Assembly (NCBI RefSeq): GCF_900120175.1
Contig: NZ_FQLF01000002.1
Coordinates: forward strand, 1,426,001-1,490,000
Length of the DNA: 64,000 nucleotides
Direction: 5' to 3'
Origin: Oceanicoccus sp. KOV_DT_Chl
GTDB taxonomy: Bacteria; Pseudomonadota; Gammaproteobacteria; Pseudomonadales; Dasaniaceae
Each line of letters starts with the position of its first letter. Within the stretch, counting starts at the first letter, position 1. Below are positions 1 through 8,513 of the stretch, in pieces. The translations under genes were made by a program, and so were the position numbers. A model generated the notes under the pieces. The model worked only from the letters and a program-made list of their open reading frames with translations, was not told where the DNA came from and ran no database searches.

Positions 1-350
1 TTGATTACGCCGAGATTAGCCATATAGCCGGTTGAAAATAATAGCGCGCGATCGCGACCCAAGAAAGCTGCCAATCGTTGCTCTAATTGATGGTGTAAGC
101 TGCTGTGTCCACACACCAAATGTGAGGAGCCGCTGCCCACGCCAAATTCAGATGCCGCTTGCTGAAAAGCGTCAAGCACATCAGGATGATTGGCCAAGCC
201 CAAGTAATCATTACTACAGAAATTAATATAGGTTTTACCCTCCACCACTACTGTAGCGCCCTGAGCAGTGGCTAGCTCCCGGCGCTGTCGGTAGAGGTGA
301 TTGGCTTTGCGTTCAGACAGGGCTGAACTTAAATCACTAAAGTCAGCCAT
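1..350 (-). CDS. bioF: 8-amino-7-oxononanoate synthase BioF (partial, N-terminal part)
   Basis: The reverse strand reads from an ATG at 348-350 to the window edge without a stop, giving about 116 N-terminal residues. The protein begins MADFSDLSSALSERKANHLY and contains the segment FCSNDYLGLANHP and a later GSGSSHLVCGHS, typical of the start of PLP-dependent alpha-oxoamine synthases. The enzyme condenses pimeloyl-ACP (or pimeloyl-CoA) with alanine to give KAPA, the second-last carbon-chain step before DAPA in biotin synthesis. It lies 30 bases downstream of bioB on the same strand, so the two are very likely cotranscribed as a bioBF operon. The C-terminal part, including the PLP lysine, lies outside the window. 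Confidence 0.93.
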   Translation of the reverse strand, partial: MADFSDLSSALSERKANHLYRQRRELATAQGATVVVEGKTYINFCSNDYLGLANHPDVLDAFQQAASEFGVGSGSSHLVCGHSSLHHQLEQRLAAFLGRDRALLFSTGYMANLGVI

Positions 351-380
351 AATTGATCAGCAATAAAGTTACCAATAAAA

Positions 381-1451
381 TCAGGCTTGGGCGGCGTTAT
401 AAAAGTACTTATCATTTTCCGCTTGCTGGATTTGCTCACGCAAGCGGTCTTCTTCGCCGTCATCACAGCGCTGGGCATCGCGCGCTTCTGGTTTGATCCC
501 CAGTCGCTCAAACAACTGCAAATCTTTATTCGCTTCGGGGTTAGCGGTAGTTAATAGTTTCTCACCATAAAAAATAGAATTAGCACCGGCAAAATACGCC
601 AGCGCATGCATTTCTTCATTCATTGATTCACGGCCCGCCGATAAACGCACATGGGATTCCGGCATTAAAATCCTCGCCACCGCGATAGTGCGAATAAAAT
701 CAAAAGGATCCAACTCTGCCTGATCAGCCATTGGTGTGCCTTCCACTTTTACCAACATATTGATCGGAACCGATTCAGGATGTTGCGGCATATTAGCTAA
801 TTGAATTAATAAACCAGCGCGATCTTTTACTGTTTCCCCCATGCCAACGATACCACCACTACACACTTTAATACCGGCTTCACGAACATTGGCCAAAGTG
901 TTTAATCGATCAGCATAGGTGCGAGTGGTGATGATATCCCCGTAAAATTCTGGCGATGTATCAAGGTTGTGATTGTAATAATCCAGACCGGCCTCTTCTA
1001 ATTCAGTCGCCTGTTCAGCGGTCAACATCCCCAATGTCATGCAGGTTTCCAAACCCATTTCCTTAACCCCTTTCACCATCGCGGTGACGTAGGGCATATC
1101 TTTTTTCTTCGGTGAACGCCAGGCCGCGCCCATACAAAAACGGGTGGCACCGGTATCTTTGGCCGCTTTTGCTTCCTGCAATACTTTTTCCACTTCCATC
1201 AGTTTTTCTTTTTCCAACCCCGTGTCATAGCGATTACTTTGCGGGCAATATTTACAATCCTCGGGGCAAGCGCCAGTCTTTATCGACAGCAGCGTACTGA
1301 CTTGTACTTCATTCGGATCAAAATACTGCCGGTGGAGGGTTTGCGCTTGAAACAATAAATCATTGAATGGCTGTTCAAACAGTGCCTGCACCTCTGCTGA
1401 AGTCCAGTCGTGGCGAAGAGCGTGATTAGCTGTAGTCATTTGGGCTGTCAT
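381..1451 (-). CDS. bioB: Biotin synthase BioB
   Basis: Radical SAM enzyme that inserts sulfur into dethiobiotin, the last step of biotin synthesis. The CPEDCKYC cluster motif lies at about residues 62-69 and binds the SAM-coordinating 4Fe-4S cluster; the downstream FCMGAAWR and GGIVGMGE segments are family hallmarks. The frame stays open to a GTG at 1463, but an in-frame ATG at 1451 (356 residues) or 1439 fits the usual N-terminus better; no convincing ribosome site separates them. It is followed 30 bases later by bioF, and a strong promoter overlapped by a BirA-like operator lies upstream at 1559-1611, so repression by biotin through BirA is expected. Confidence 0.96.
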   Translation of the reverse strand: MTAQMTTANHALRHDWTSAEVQALFEQPFNDLLFQAQTLHRQYFDPNEVQVSTLLSIKTGACPEDCKYCPQSNRYDTGLEKEKLMEVEKVLQEAKAAKDTGATRFCMGAAWRSPKKKDMPYVTAMVKGVKEMGLETCMTLGMLTAEQATELEEAGLDYYNHNLDTSPEFYGDIITTRTYADRLNTLANVREAGIKVCSGGIVGMGETVKDRAGLLIQLANMPQHPESVPINMLVKVEGTPMADQAELDPFDFIRTIAVARILMPESHVRLSAGRESMNEEMHALAYFAGANSIFYGEKLLTTANPEANKDLQLFERLGIKPEARDAQRCDDGEEDRLREQIQQAENDKYFYNAAQA

Positions 1452-1558
1452 CAATAAATCCACATAATTAGTGCGCTAGAGCGGCTTACACCACACCGGT
1501 AACACTCAGGATAAAGGAACGCTGGCATTGCCACTGGCAAGGCCTTAAAGTGAGCGCA

Positions 1559-1586
1559 ATCATAAGGATTATGACTTCGCTGTCAA
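1559..1586 (-). promoter_or_regulatory. Sigma70 promoter for bioB
   Basis: On the minus strand a perfect -35 box TTGACA (1586-1581) is followed after 16 bases by TATGAT (1564-1559), five of six matches to the -10 consensus. Transcription would start near 1552, giving a leader of about 100 bases before bioB. The -35 box lies inside the left half of the BirA-like operator. Confidence 0.75.
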
Positions 1587-1611
1587 CCAACAAGGATAGA
1601 TATGGTTAACA
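1581..1611. promoter_or_regulatory. Candidate BirA (biotin repressor) operator
   Basis: TGTCAACC (1581-1588) and GGTTAACA (1604-1611) form an imperfect inverted repeat separated by 15 bases; the dyad extends by one more C/G pair on each side. This matches the known BirA site layout, TGTAAACC-like halves about 14-16 bases apart. The left half covers the bioB -35 box and the right half covers the comF start codon (1602-1604). Binding would block bioB transcription; an effect on comF is inferred. Confidence 0.7.
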
Positions 1612-2318
1612 GATTTTTCCACTCAATCAAGCCGCTACTTACCTTAGGCCAGCTAAGCCAGTGCATACTCTGTGCCGCCCATGGCCAACAACAACTGGAC
1701 CTCTGCACCGCTTGTGAACAAGAACTACCTTGGCTGGGCCACCATTGTCAGCGCTGTGCGCTACCACTCAGCCAGCCATCAGCAAAGGAATGCGGCCTAT
1801 GCCAACAGCACCCGCCGCCATTTGCCCGCACCGTTGCCAGCTTTGCCTATGGCCCACCCATAGCCCAGATGATTAGCGGGCTTAAACACAATAAACATTA
1901 CGGCTATGGTAGAACGCTATGTTTTATAAACACAAGAATGATAGCAAGTGCTTACTTACACAGTCAGTTACCCGACCTCATCATGCCCACACCGCTGCAT
2001 TGGAGCCGCCGCCTGATACGCGGTTTTAACCAAAGCGACCTCCTCGCCCAAGATCTAAGCCAAAAATTGGGTATCCCACTCCGTCACGGTCTTATCCGCC
2101 ATAAACGCACACCAGCACAGCAAAGCCTTAATGCGCAACAACGACGGCGTAATCTCAGGGGTGCTTTTGCGGTAAAGGCCGATATTGTCGGGCAGCGCAT
2201 AGCCCTGATTGACGATGTGATGACCACCGGCGCTACCGTGCGGGAAATCAGCCAGTTATTAATAAAGGCTGGCGCAGCTGAAGTACATGTCTGGGTGTTG
2301 GCCAGAACAGCTACTTAA
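1602..2318 (+). CDS. comF: ComF family protein (phosphoribosyltransferase-like)
   Basis: A 238-residue ComF-family protein, linked to DNA uptake in competent bacteria. Two N-terminal cysteine pairs (C21/C24 with C35/C38, and C49/C52 with C64/C67) form a zinc-ribbon-like module. The C-terminal half has the PRTase fold with the PRPP-binding motif IALIDDVMTTGAT at about residues 200-212. The family acts together with the helicase/translocase ComFA in Firmicutes; in gammaproteobacteria it supports natural transformation. The position divergent to bioB is common in this class. The start ATG lies inside the BirA-like operator, which leaves almost no room for a leader and suggests that its promoter lies within the bioB leader region. 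Confidence 0.93.
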   Translation: MVNRFFHSIKPLLTLGQLSQCILCAAHGQQQLDLCTACEQELPWLGHHCQRCALPLSQPSAKECGLCQQHPPPFARTVASFAYGPPIAQMISGLKHNKHYGYGRTLCFINTRMIASAYLHSQLPDLIMPTPLHWSRRLIRGFNQSDLLAQDLSQKLGIPLRHGLIRHKRTPAQQSLNAQQRRRNLRGAFAVKADIVGQRIALIDDVMTTGATVREISQLLIKAGAAEVHVWVLARTAT

Positions 2319-2338
2319 CCGATAGCTCTACTCAACAC

Positions 2339-2398
2339 TGACAGGCGAAAGAATTTACCTGCTTTCCACAGCGACCTCTTTATAATGATCGCCTGTCA
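2339..2398. promoter_or_regulatory. modA promoter region framed by a perfect inverted repeat
   Basis: A perfect -10 box TATAAT lies at 2381-2386, 31 bases before modA; no good -35 box is visible. It is framed by a perfect 10-base inverted repeat, TGACAGGCGA at 2339-2348 and TCGCCTGTCA at 2389-2398, centres 50 bases apart. The repeats do not resemble the known ModE operator. Binding by an unknown regulator or a long-loop RNA hairpin are both possible. Confidence 0.5.
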
Positions 2399-2416
2399 CT
2401 GGCCAAGCTTTTCATT

Positions 2417-3178
2417 ATGCTCAAACCACTTATCATGCTAATCAGTCTGTGCTGGATCACGCTTACCCAAGCTGATTCTGCCCTGATCGCCTCAGCCAGT
2501 AATTTTCAATTTGCCATGCGCGATTTGACCACTGCTTTCGAAAGCCAGTATCCCCATCAAATCAGCCAAACTTATGCAGCCAGCGGCGTACTTTATAATC
2601 AGGTTAAACAAGGGGCGCCTTATCACGCAATACTATCGGCCAATGAGATCTACCCTGAGTTGCTAGCTCAACAAGGCCTGGGACTTAATCCAACACGCTT
2701 CACTTATGCTTTGGGCCAACTAGTACTAGCCAGCACCAAAAAACTTCCCGCAAATGACCCCGAGCAACTCACCCACTACCTTACCGAATTGGTTAGCGCC
2801 GGAGGCAGGATCGCCATTGCTAATACCGACACTGCACCCTACGGTATTGCCGCCCAGCAGACCTTGGCGTCATTAAAACTGTGGCCACTACCCAAACAAC
2901 AAATAATACGGGGTAATAATGTCGGTCAGACATTTCAATTTGTGATGACAGGAAATACTGACGTAGGATTTGTCGCGCTTTCGCAGCGCTTGCAAGATAA
3001 AAATTCCACACTAAGTTACGAACTCATACCGCAACACTGGTACCAGCCAATACAGCAACAGGCGATCCTGCTACAATCCGGCCAGAACAATCCAGCGGCG
3101 ATAGCTTTTTTAGCTTTTTTAAAAACCGATCAAGCTAAAACGATTATTCAACGCCACGGTTATACTATCCCTGATTGA
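2417..3178 (+). CDS. modA: Molybdate ABC transporter periplasmic binding protein ModA
   Basis: A 253-residue solute-binding protein that captures molybdate (or tungstate) in the periplasm. Residues 1-19 form a signal peptide ending near TQADS. The mature start, ALIASASNFQFAMRDL, carries the serine-rich oxyanion site seen in ModA proteins (S..SN). Later segments ANTDTAPYGIAAQQTL and NVGQTFQFVMTGNTDVGFV are diagnostic for the family. It is the first gene of a modABC operon: modB starts 18 bases after its stop. The length is typical. Confidence 0.95.
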   Translation: MLKPLIMLISLCWITLTQADSALIASASNFQFAMRDLTTAFESQYPHQISQTYAASGVLYNQVKQGAPYHAILSANEIYPELLAQQGLGLNPTRFTYALGQLVLASTKKLPANDPEQLTHYLTELVSAGGRIAIANTDTAPYGIAAQQTLASLKLWPLPKQQIIRGNNVGQTFQFVMTGNTDVGFVALSQRLQDKNSTLSYELIPQHWYQPIQQQAILLQSGQNNPAAIAFLAFLKTDQAKTIIQRHGYTIPD

Positions 3179-3196
3179 GTATTTACTGAGATTACT

Positions 3197-3892
3197 ATGC
3201 TGCCAGCGCAAGACATCGCCGCTATATTGCTCACATTGAAGCTGGCAGCGGTAACTACCATTATTTTATTGGCATTAGGCACACCTCTGGCTTGGTGGCT
3301 GGCTCATAATCGCTGGCGAATAAAGCCGATGCTCGAAGCGATCATCGCCTTACCGCTGGTACTGCCTCCGACGGTCATAGGTTTTTATTTACTGCTCGCT
3401 TTTTCACCGAATAGTAGCTTCGGACAATTGTGGTTCAGTGTTAGCGGACAACCACTCGCTTTTACCTTTAATGCCTTGGTCATTGGCTCGGTGCTGTACT
3501 CACTTCCCTTTGTGGTGCAGCCGCTGCAAGCGTGCTTTGAACAATTACCGAATAAATTACTGGAAGCAGCCGCCACCATGGGCGCTGATTTTAAAGACCA
3601 ATTTCTAACTATTATTCTACCGCTGAGCAAACGCAGTTTTATTACCGCGGCCAGTTTGGGCTTTGCCCATACCGTAGGCGAGTTCGGCGTGGTATTGATG
3701 ATAGGTGGTAATATTCCTGGCGAAACGCAAGTGGTCTCTATTGCGCTGTATGACAAGGTAGAAAATTTGCAGTACGCCGAAGCCCATTGGTTAGCTGCAG
3801 GGCTGGTGTTGTTTTCTTTATTATTGTTATCACTGATTTATAAACTCAATCGTCCGCAAATGCTGACTATTAACAAAGGTCTGCGACCATGA
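3197..3892 (+). CDS. modB: Molybdate ABC transporter permease ModB
   Basis: A 231-residue inner-membrane permease with about five hydrophobic segments. The cytoplasmic coupling loop appears as LEAAATMGADFKDQFLTIILP (about residues 121-140), the EAA motif that docks on the ATPase ModC. The segment HTVGEFGVVLMIGGNIPGET is highly conserved in ModB. It sits between modA and modC; its stop overlaps the modC start by four bases (ATGA), indicating translational coupling. Confidence 0.95.
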   Translation: MLPAQDIAAILLTLKLAAVTTIILLALGTPLAWWLAHNRWRIKPMLEAIIALPLVLPPTVIGFYLLLAFSPNSSFGQLWFSVSGQPLAFTFNALVIGSVLYSLPFVVQPLQACFEQLPNKLLEAAATMGADFKDQFLTIILPLSKRSFITAASLGFAHTVGEFGVVLMIGGNIPGETQVVSIALYDKVENLQYAEAHWLAAGLVLFSLLLLSLIYKLNRPQMLTINKGLRP

Positions 3893-4971
3893 GTTTAATC
3901 GCCAAGCTGGAACTTAATCGCAGGGACTTTAGTTTAACGATTGATACCACTATCGAAACTACCGGCATCACTGCCATCTACGGGCATAGCGGCGCTGGCA
4001 AAACCACCCTGTTGCGCTGGCTGGCCGGACTGGAACCAAATTCCCCAGGGCAGTTACAATTTAACGATCAATACTGGCAGCATGGCGATCATTTTTTACC
4101 AACCCAGCAGCGGCAGATTGCCTATGTTTTTCAGGATGCCCGACTGTTTCCCCACCTGACTGTGCAAGGTAATTTGGACTTTGCTTATCAACGGCGCTTT
4201 AATAATAACGGCCCGACTATGGCGCAAGTCAGTGAATGGTTTGAGCTAAGCGAGCTGCTCGCTAAAAATAGCACCGAACTTTCCGGTGGCGAACAGCAAC
4301 GGGTTGCAATCGCCAGAGCCCTGCTCAGCAGCCCGCAGTTGTTATTAATGGATGAACCGCTGGCATCGCTCGACAGCAAAAACAAAGCGGTGATCTTGCA
4401 GCACTTGCAACGGCTCCATCAACAACTGCCTACACCCACACTCTATGTCAGCCATAACATAGAGGAAGTAAGCCGATTAGCGGATCAATTAATCTTAATA
4501 GAGAAAGGGCAAATTACTGCCCAGGGCCCGCTGCTGGATTTATGTTCACGACTGGATTTAAGTTTGAGCCATGAAGAAAACGCCGCCAGTATTATCATGG
4601 CAACTGTACAGCAACATGATAATCACTATCAGCTCACTGAATTATTAATTGATGACACATTACCGCTGTTCTTAACCCAAATGCATGCCACTATAGGCGA
4701 CGCCGTTGCCGTTCGCATTCCTGCTCGCGATGTGAGCATCACCCTGGAAAAACCGGATCAAACCAGTATTTTAAATATTATACCAGCGACGGTGGATGAC
4801 ATAGAACAGTCTGCCGCTGCCCGGGTACTGATCCGTTTAAAAGTTTCCGAACAATTCTTACTCGTTCGGCTCACCCATAAATCCGTTGACCGACTGCAAC
4901 TTACCATCGGCCAAACGGTATACGCGCAAATTAAAACCGTCGCCTTACTCAGTGAAAACCCAAGCCTATGA
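3889..4971 (+). CDS. modC: Molybdate ABC transporter ATP-binding protein ModC
   Basis: A 360-residue ATPase that powers ModB. The Walker A motif GHSGAGKTT is at residues 32-40, the Q-loop near FQDARLFPH, the signature LSGGEQQRVAIARAL at 131-145, Walker B LLLMDEP at 151-157 and the switch histidine in YVSHN. The C-terminal part (about 290-355) is a MOP-type oxyanion-binding domain that can sense molybdate and inhibit transport. It overlaps modB by four bases, and its stop overlaps the start of srkA by four bases, so all four genes could be read from one transcript. Confidence 0.95.
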   Translation: MSLIAKLELNRRDFSLTIDTTIETTGITAIYGHSGAGKTTLLRWLAGLEPNSPGQLQFNDQYWQHGDHFLPTQQRQIAYVFQDARLFPHLTVQGNLDFAYQRRFNNNGPTMAQVSEWFELSELLAKNSTELSGGEQQRVAIARALLSSPQLLLMDEPLASLDSKNKAVILQHLQRLHQQLPTPTLYVSHNIEEVSRLADQLILIEKGQITAQGPLLDLCSRLDLSLSHEENAASIIMATVQQHDNHYQLTELLIDDTLPLFLTQMHATIGDAVAVRIPARDVSITLEKPDQTSILNIIPATVDDIEQSAAARVLIRLKVSEQFLLVRLTHKSVDRLQLTIGQTVYAQIKTVALLSENPSL

Positions 4972-5948
4972 GCAAAACCCATCCTTATGAACTACTCACC
5001 CCTGAGCTGGTTATCGATGCCGTGGAAAGCACCGGCTGCTTAAGTGACATGCGAATATTTCCGCTAAACAGTTATGAAAATCGTGTTTACCAGGTTGGCA
5101 TCGACGATGGTGAACCGGTTATTGCCAAATTTTATCGACCTGAACGCTGGAGCGACGAGCAAATTCAGGAAGAACATGATTTCAGCTATGAACTGTTTGA
5201 CGCCGAGATCCCTGTTGTGCCACCCAATAGAAATCAGCACGGTGAAACTCTGCTACAACATCAGGGTTTTCGTTTTTCAGTCTATCAACGCAAGGGCGGG
5301 CATGCGCCCGAACTTGATGACATGGACAGTCTGTTAGTACTCGGCCGCTTAGTGGGACGTATTCATGCGATGGGAGCACTGAAAGACTTTCAGCACCGCC
5401 CCGCTCTTGATATCAAAAGCTTTGCCGAGGACAGCTACCAATTGATTAGCGAGCAGTTTATTCCAACCGATTTAAAACTACCTTATACCAGCCTATGCGA
5501 AGATTTAATTCGCATGATAAAAATACGTTTTGAAGAAACACCCTTTACCCCTATCCGGGTTCACGGCGACTGTCATTCAGGCAATATTTTATGGCGTGGC
5601 GACTCACCACATTTTGTCGATCTTGATGACAGCAGAATGGCACCTGCTATTCAGGATTTATGGATGTTTATTTCCGGCGATAGACCAATGCAAACCGCCG
5701 GCATGTCTGAAGTCGTGGAAGGTTACAATGAATTTTTTGACTTTGACCCCCGCCAACTACATTTAATCGAGGCTATGCGCACATTACGTATTATGCATTA
5801 CAGTGCGTGGCTAGCTAGGCGTTGGCAAGACCCCGCCTTCCCGCACAACTTTCCATGGTTCAATAGCCAGCGCTACTGGTCTGATCATATTTTGGAATTG
5901 CGCGAACAATTGTCCGCGCTCAATGAACCCGCACTGCAACTTTTTTAA
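4968..5948 (+). CDS. srkA: Stress response serine/threonine kinase SrkA (YihE)
   Basis: A 326-residue member of the SrkA/YihE branch of the APH/choline-kinase fold. The catalytic loop HGDCHSGN is at residues 199-206 and the metal-binding FVDLDDSRMAP follows at about 216. In E. coli this cytoplasmic kinase protects cells under envelope stress and counters toxin-mediated death. The length is typical (E. coli 328). It overlaps the modC stop by four bases (ATGA); a functional link with molybdate uptake is not known and may only reflect shared transcription. Its end faces the acyltransferase on the other strand after a gap of four bases. Confidence 0.92.
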   Translation: MSKTHPYELLTPELVIDAVESTGCLSDMRIFPLNSYENRVYQVGIDDGEPVIAKFYRPERWSDEQIQEEHDFSYELFDAEIPVVPPNRNQHGETLLQHQGFRFSVYQRKGGHAPELDDMDSLLVLGRLVGRIHAMGALKDFQHRPALDIKSFAEDSYQLISEQFIPTDLKLPYTSLCEDLIRMIKIRFEETPFTPIRVHGDCHSGNILWRGDSPHFVDLDDSRMAPAIQDLWMFISGDRPMQTAGMSEVVEGYNEFFDFDPRQLHLIEAMRTLRIMHYSAWLARRWQDPAFPHNFPWFNSQRYWSDHILELREQLSALNEPALQLF

Positions 5949-5952
5949 ACTC

Positions 5953-6675
5953 TTAATCTTTGCGGGTAGGAAATAACAACGCTCTAATCCAATTAAAAAA
6001 ACCGTTATCACTTAGTACCATTTTATCAACCGAATCAAAAAACCGGGCCTGACCTTCCGGGTCAGCAAAAAAATCAGCTCGGGTGGTAAAACCTTTTTTC
6101 GCGTCTAATTCTTTAACAACTTTGGCAGGATTTCCCGCCACCACTACATTGGCAGGAACATCTTTAGTCACTACCGCGTTGGCTGCAACAATACTGTTTT
6201 CACCTATCCTCACACCTTTCAGCACCACGCTGTTATCACCTAACCACACATTGTCTTCAATAATAACTGGCGTTACTTCATCGCTACGTTTGGTGCGATC
6301 ATAAATACCATGCCAATCCGAATCGGTGATATACACACCATTGGCTAGCATCACACTATTACCAATCACTATTTTATCCGCCGCCGAAATTCTGGAGCCA
6401 GGACTGATTAACACATAATCACCCACGCTAATTTCACCTTGATCCGGCTCTCTACCCCAGACCGCAATTTTCACTCGCTGGTTAGGCTCAGCGATAATCG
6501 TCACACACTTACCAATAATAATATTGGGACCAGAAATGGAGACATACCAGGGTTTCATAATGGTGTGATGCTCACCTAAATAATCACAAGCCGGGCGTAA
6601 AAAATGTTCCGCATACCAATGACGAAAACGGAGGTAATTCTTTTTAACCCAATAGGGGCGGCGATCTTGTCTCAT
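5953..6675 (-). CDS. Acyltransferase, left-handed beta-helix (WbbJ/MaaT-like)
   Basis: The C-terminal two thirds consist of hexapeptide repeats ([LIV]-G-x4), for example [19 protein letters not shown] and [19 protein letters not shown], ending in [14 protein letters not shown], the hallmark of CoA-dependent acetyltransferases of the WbbJ/MaaT type. I chose the internal ATG at 6675 (240 residues, [14 protein letters not shown]) because related proteins begin with this basic segment; the frame itself stays open to 6825 and the extra 50 residues look non-homologous. The substrate cannot be told from sequence: sugar, lipid or small-molecule acetylation are all possible. It is a single gene, divergent to the TrmB-like methyltransferase. 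Confidence 0.82.
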   Translation of the reverse strand: MRQDRRPYWVKKNYLRFRHWYAEHFLRPACDYLGEHHTIMKPWYVSISGPNIIIGKCVTIIAEPNQRVKIAVWGREPDQGEISVGDYVLISPGSRISAADKIVIGNSVMLANGVYITDSDWHGIYDRTKRSDEVTPVIIEDNVWLGDNSVVLKGVRIGENSIVAANAVVTKDVPANVVVAGNPAKVVKELDAKKGFTTRADFFADPEGQARFFDSVDKMVLSDNGFFNWIRALLFPTRKD

Positions 6676-6872
6676 AAATTTATGCAGTAAACATATTGAA
6701 GGGGAGAAGGCGGGCAGTGTGACAGCCAAATTTAAAAATCGCAATATCCGAATGTTTGAATAATCCAAGGATGGTGCTATTGAGTAATGATCAATATTTA
6801 AAGCCATTGAAAATAAACAGCTCATTGATAACTCTAACTTTTAACATTAGACGCTGGCAGCAAGTACTCTGC

Positions 6873-6878
6873 TATAAT
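6873..6878 (+). promoter_or_regulatory. -10 box upstream of trmB-like gene
   Basis: A perfect TATAAT lies 27 bases before the GTG at 6906; no clear -35 box is visible. Its location supports the downstream GTG as the true start, because the more upstream in-frame ATG at 6756 would precede the promoter. Confidence 0.5.
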
Positions 6879-6905
6879 CGCATTTTTTCTGTCCAGACAT
6901 ATATC

Positions 6906-7568
6906 GTGAACAACTCCCGTATCATCAGCAGCAACCAGCAAGGCGTGCACGACAAGCTCGACACCATAGTGCGGCGGCATTTAAAAAGCCCATTTCGACG
7001 CCCGTTTCCCGATTACAGTTTGCGTGCCTTTGAACAGGCCCAGCAGGTTGTGGCCCAACATCGCGGCCCGCTTATTCTGGACTCATTCTGCGGTGTTGGT
7101 GAAAGTACTATTAATATTGCCAAAACGCATCCGGAAGCACTGGTAATTGGCATCGATAAATCCAGCCACCGGTTAGACAAACATCGCCAACACTTTCCCA
7201 ATAACGATGTTCAAAACTATTATCTGTTACAAGCTGATATCGATGATTTCTGGCGGCTTGCCGTTGCCGACGGCTGGCGACTGCAACAACACTTTCTGCT
7301 TTACCCCAATCCCTGGCCAAAAGCTGCGCAGTTAAAACGCCGGGTACATGGTTCGCCACTGTTCCCTGCATTAATACAGTTAGGCGGTAAAATTGAACTG
7401 CGAAGTAATTGGCCCATCTATGTGGAAGAATTTGCTCAGGCACTCTCCATTGCTGGCTTTAAGGCGACAGCGCACGTCTATACTCCTGCGCGATCAATCA
7501 CTCCTTTTGAGCGTAAATACAGTGAGTCCGGGCAAAAACTATGGTACTGCCAATGCCAACTGGATTAG
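6906..7568 (+). CDS. TrmB-like tRNA (guanine-N7-)-methyltransferase
   Basis: A SAM-dependent methyltransferase of the TrmB family, which makes m7G46 in tRNA. Motif I is ILDSFCGVGES, followed by VIGIDKSSHRL; the family motif for catalysis and tRNA contact appears as LLYPNPWPKAAQLKRR with HGSPLFP. I chose GTG at 6906 (220 residues, MNNSRIISSNQQG) because a TATAAT box lies just upstream. The length is near that of TrmB, but the SAM motif SFCGVGES differs from the usual EIGFGxG, which marks the divergent TrmB-like branch of marine gammaproteobacteria; a second canonical trmB may exist elsewhere. Monocistronic. Confidence 0.82.
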   Translation: MNNSRIISSNQQGVHDKLDTIVRRHLKSPFRRPFPDYSLRAFEQAQQVVAQHRGPLILDSFCGVGESTINIAKTHPEALVIGIDKSSHRLDKHRQHFPNNDVQNYYLLQADIDDFWRLAVADGWRLQQHFLLYPNPWPKAAQLKRRVHGSPLFPALIQLGGKIELRSNWPIYVEEFAQALSIAGFKATAHVYTPARSITPFERKYSESGQKLWYCQCQLD

Positions 7569-7672
7569 CCCGGCTAAGCTAATAGTGGTAATGTCCTCGC
7601 CTTGAATAGCAGGTATACTGCCCCAATCTAACAACAATCAGGCACAATTACACACGCAGTAACGAAATACGG

Positions 7673-8506
7673 ATGGACTCCATCATGGCTACACCAGCAA
7701 TTTCTCTCACCGCTGAGAACGATCCTATCTGGCAAACAATCCGCCAGGAAACTGAACTGGCGATCAGCAAAGAACCCATCCTTGCCAGTTTTTTGCACTC
7801 GACCATTCTCAACCACAAATCGCTGGAGTGCGCGCTCAGTTTTCACCTGGCGTATAAGCTCGACAGCCCCACTGCCTCCGCGCTACTGGTAAGAGAAGTC
7901 ATTGAACAAGCACTTGAGGCTGATCCACTGATCAGCAAGGCCATGCGTTGCGATTTACGCGCAGTGGTTGAACGCGACTCCGCCTGCAACCACTATTCCG
8001 AACCTTTTCTGTACTTTAAAGGTTTCCATGCACTGCAAGCCTATCGCGTCGCGCATTGGCTATGGCAACAGGGCCGACACGAGTTAGCCCTATTTTTGCA
8101 AAATTGTATTTCTACCGAGTTCGGCGTCGACATTCACCCGGCAGCGAAAATTGGCCACGGTATTTTAATGGATCATGCGACGGGCATAGTTATTGGCGCC
8201 ACCGCTGTGGTTGGCAATAATGTTTCCATCATGCAATCAGTTACATTAGGTGGTACCGGCAAAGAGGAAGGCGACCGCCATCCCAAAGTCGGTGACGGCG
8301 TACTCATTAGCGCAGGAGCAAAAATCCTCGGCAATATCAAAATCGGCAATGGCGCTAAAATTGGTGCCGGCAGTGTGGTATTACAAGAAGTGCCTGCGCA
8401 CACCACAGTCGCCGGCGTGCCAGCCAAAGTGATAGGCCGCCCTAACTGCGAACAACCTGCCCTCGATATGAATCATGGCATTAGCTGCGATATGGACGGC
8501 GAATAA
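7673..8506 (+). CDS. cysE: Serine O-acetyltransferase CysE
   Basis: Transfers acetyl from acetyl-CoA to L-serine, the first step of cysteine synthesis. It has an N-terminal helical domain (about 1-140) and then a hexapeptide beta-helix starting at HPAAKIGHGILMDHATG, with the catalytic His/Asp pair in DHATG and the conserved QSVTLGGTGKEEGDRHPK loop. The tail, after VIGRP, ends at residue 277; in the family this tail binds cysteine synthase CysK. Start choice is ATG 7673 or ATG 7685. It converges on the M48 protease gene with a seven-base gap. Confidence 0.95.
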   Translation: MDSIMATPAISLTAENDPIWQTIRQETELAISKEPILASFLHSTILNHKSLECALSFHLAYKLDSPTASALLVREVIEQALEADPLISKAMRCDLRAVVERDSACNHYSEPFLYFKGFHALQAYRVAHWLWQQGRHELALFLQNCISTEFGVDIHPAAKIGHGILMDHATGIVIGATAVVGNNVSIMQSVTLGGTGKEEGDRHPKVGDGVLISAGAKILGNIKIGNGAKIGAGSVVLQEVPAHTTVAGVPAKVIGRPNCEQPALDMNHGISCDMDGE

Positions 8507-8513
8507 AGCCTAT

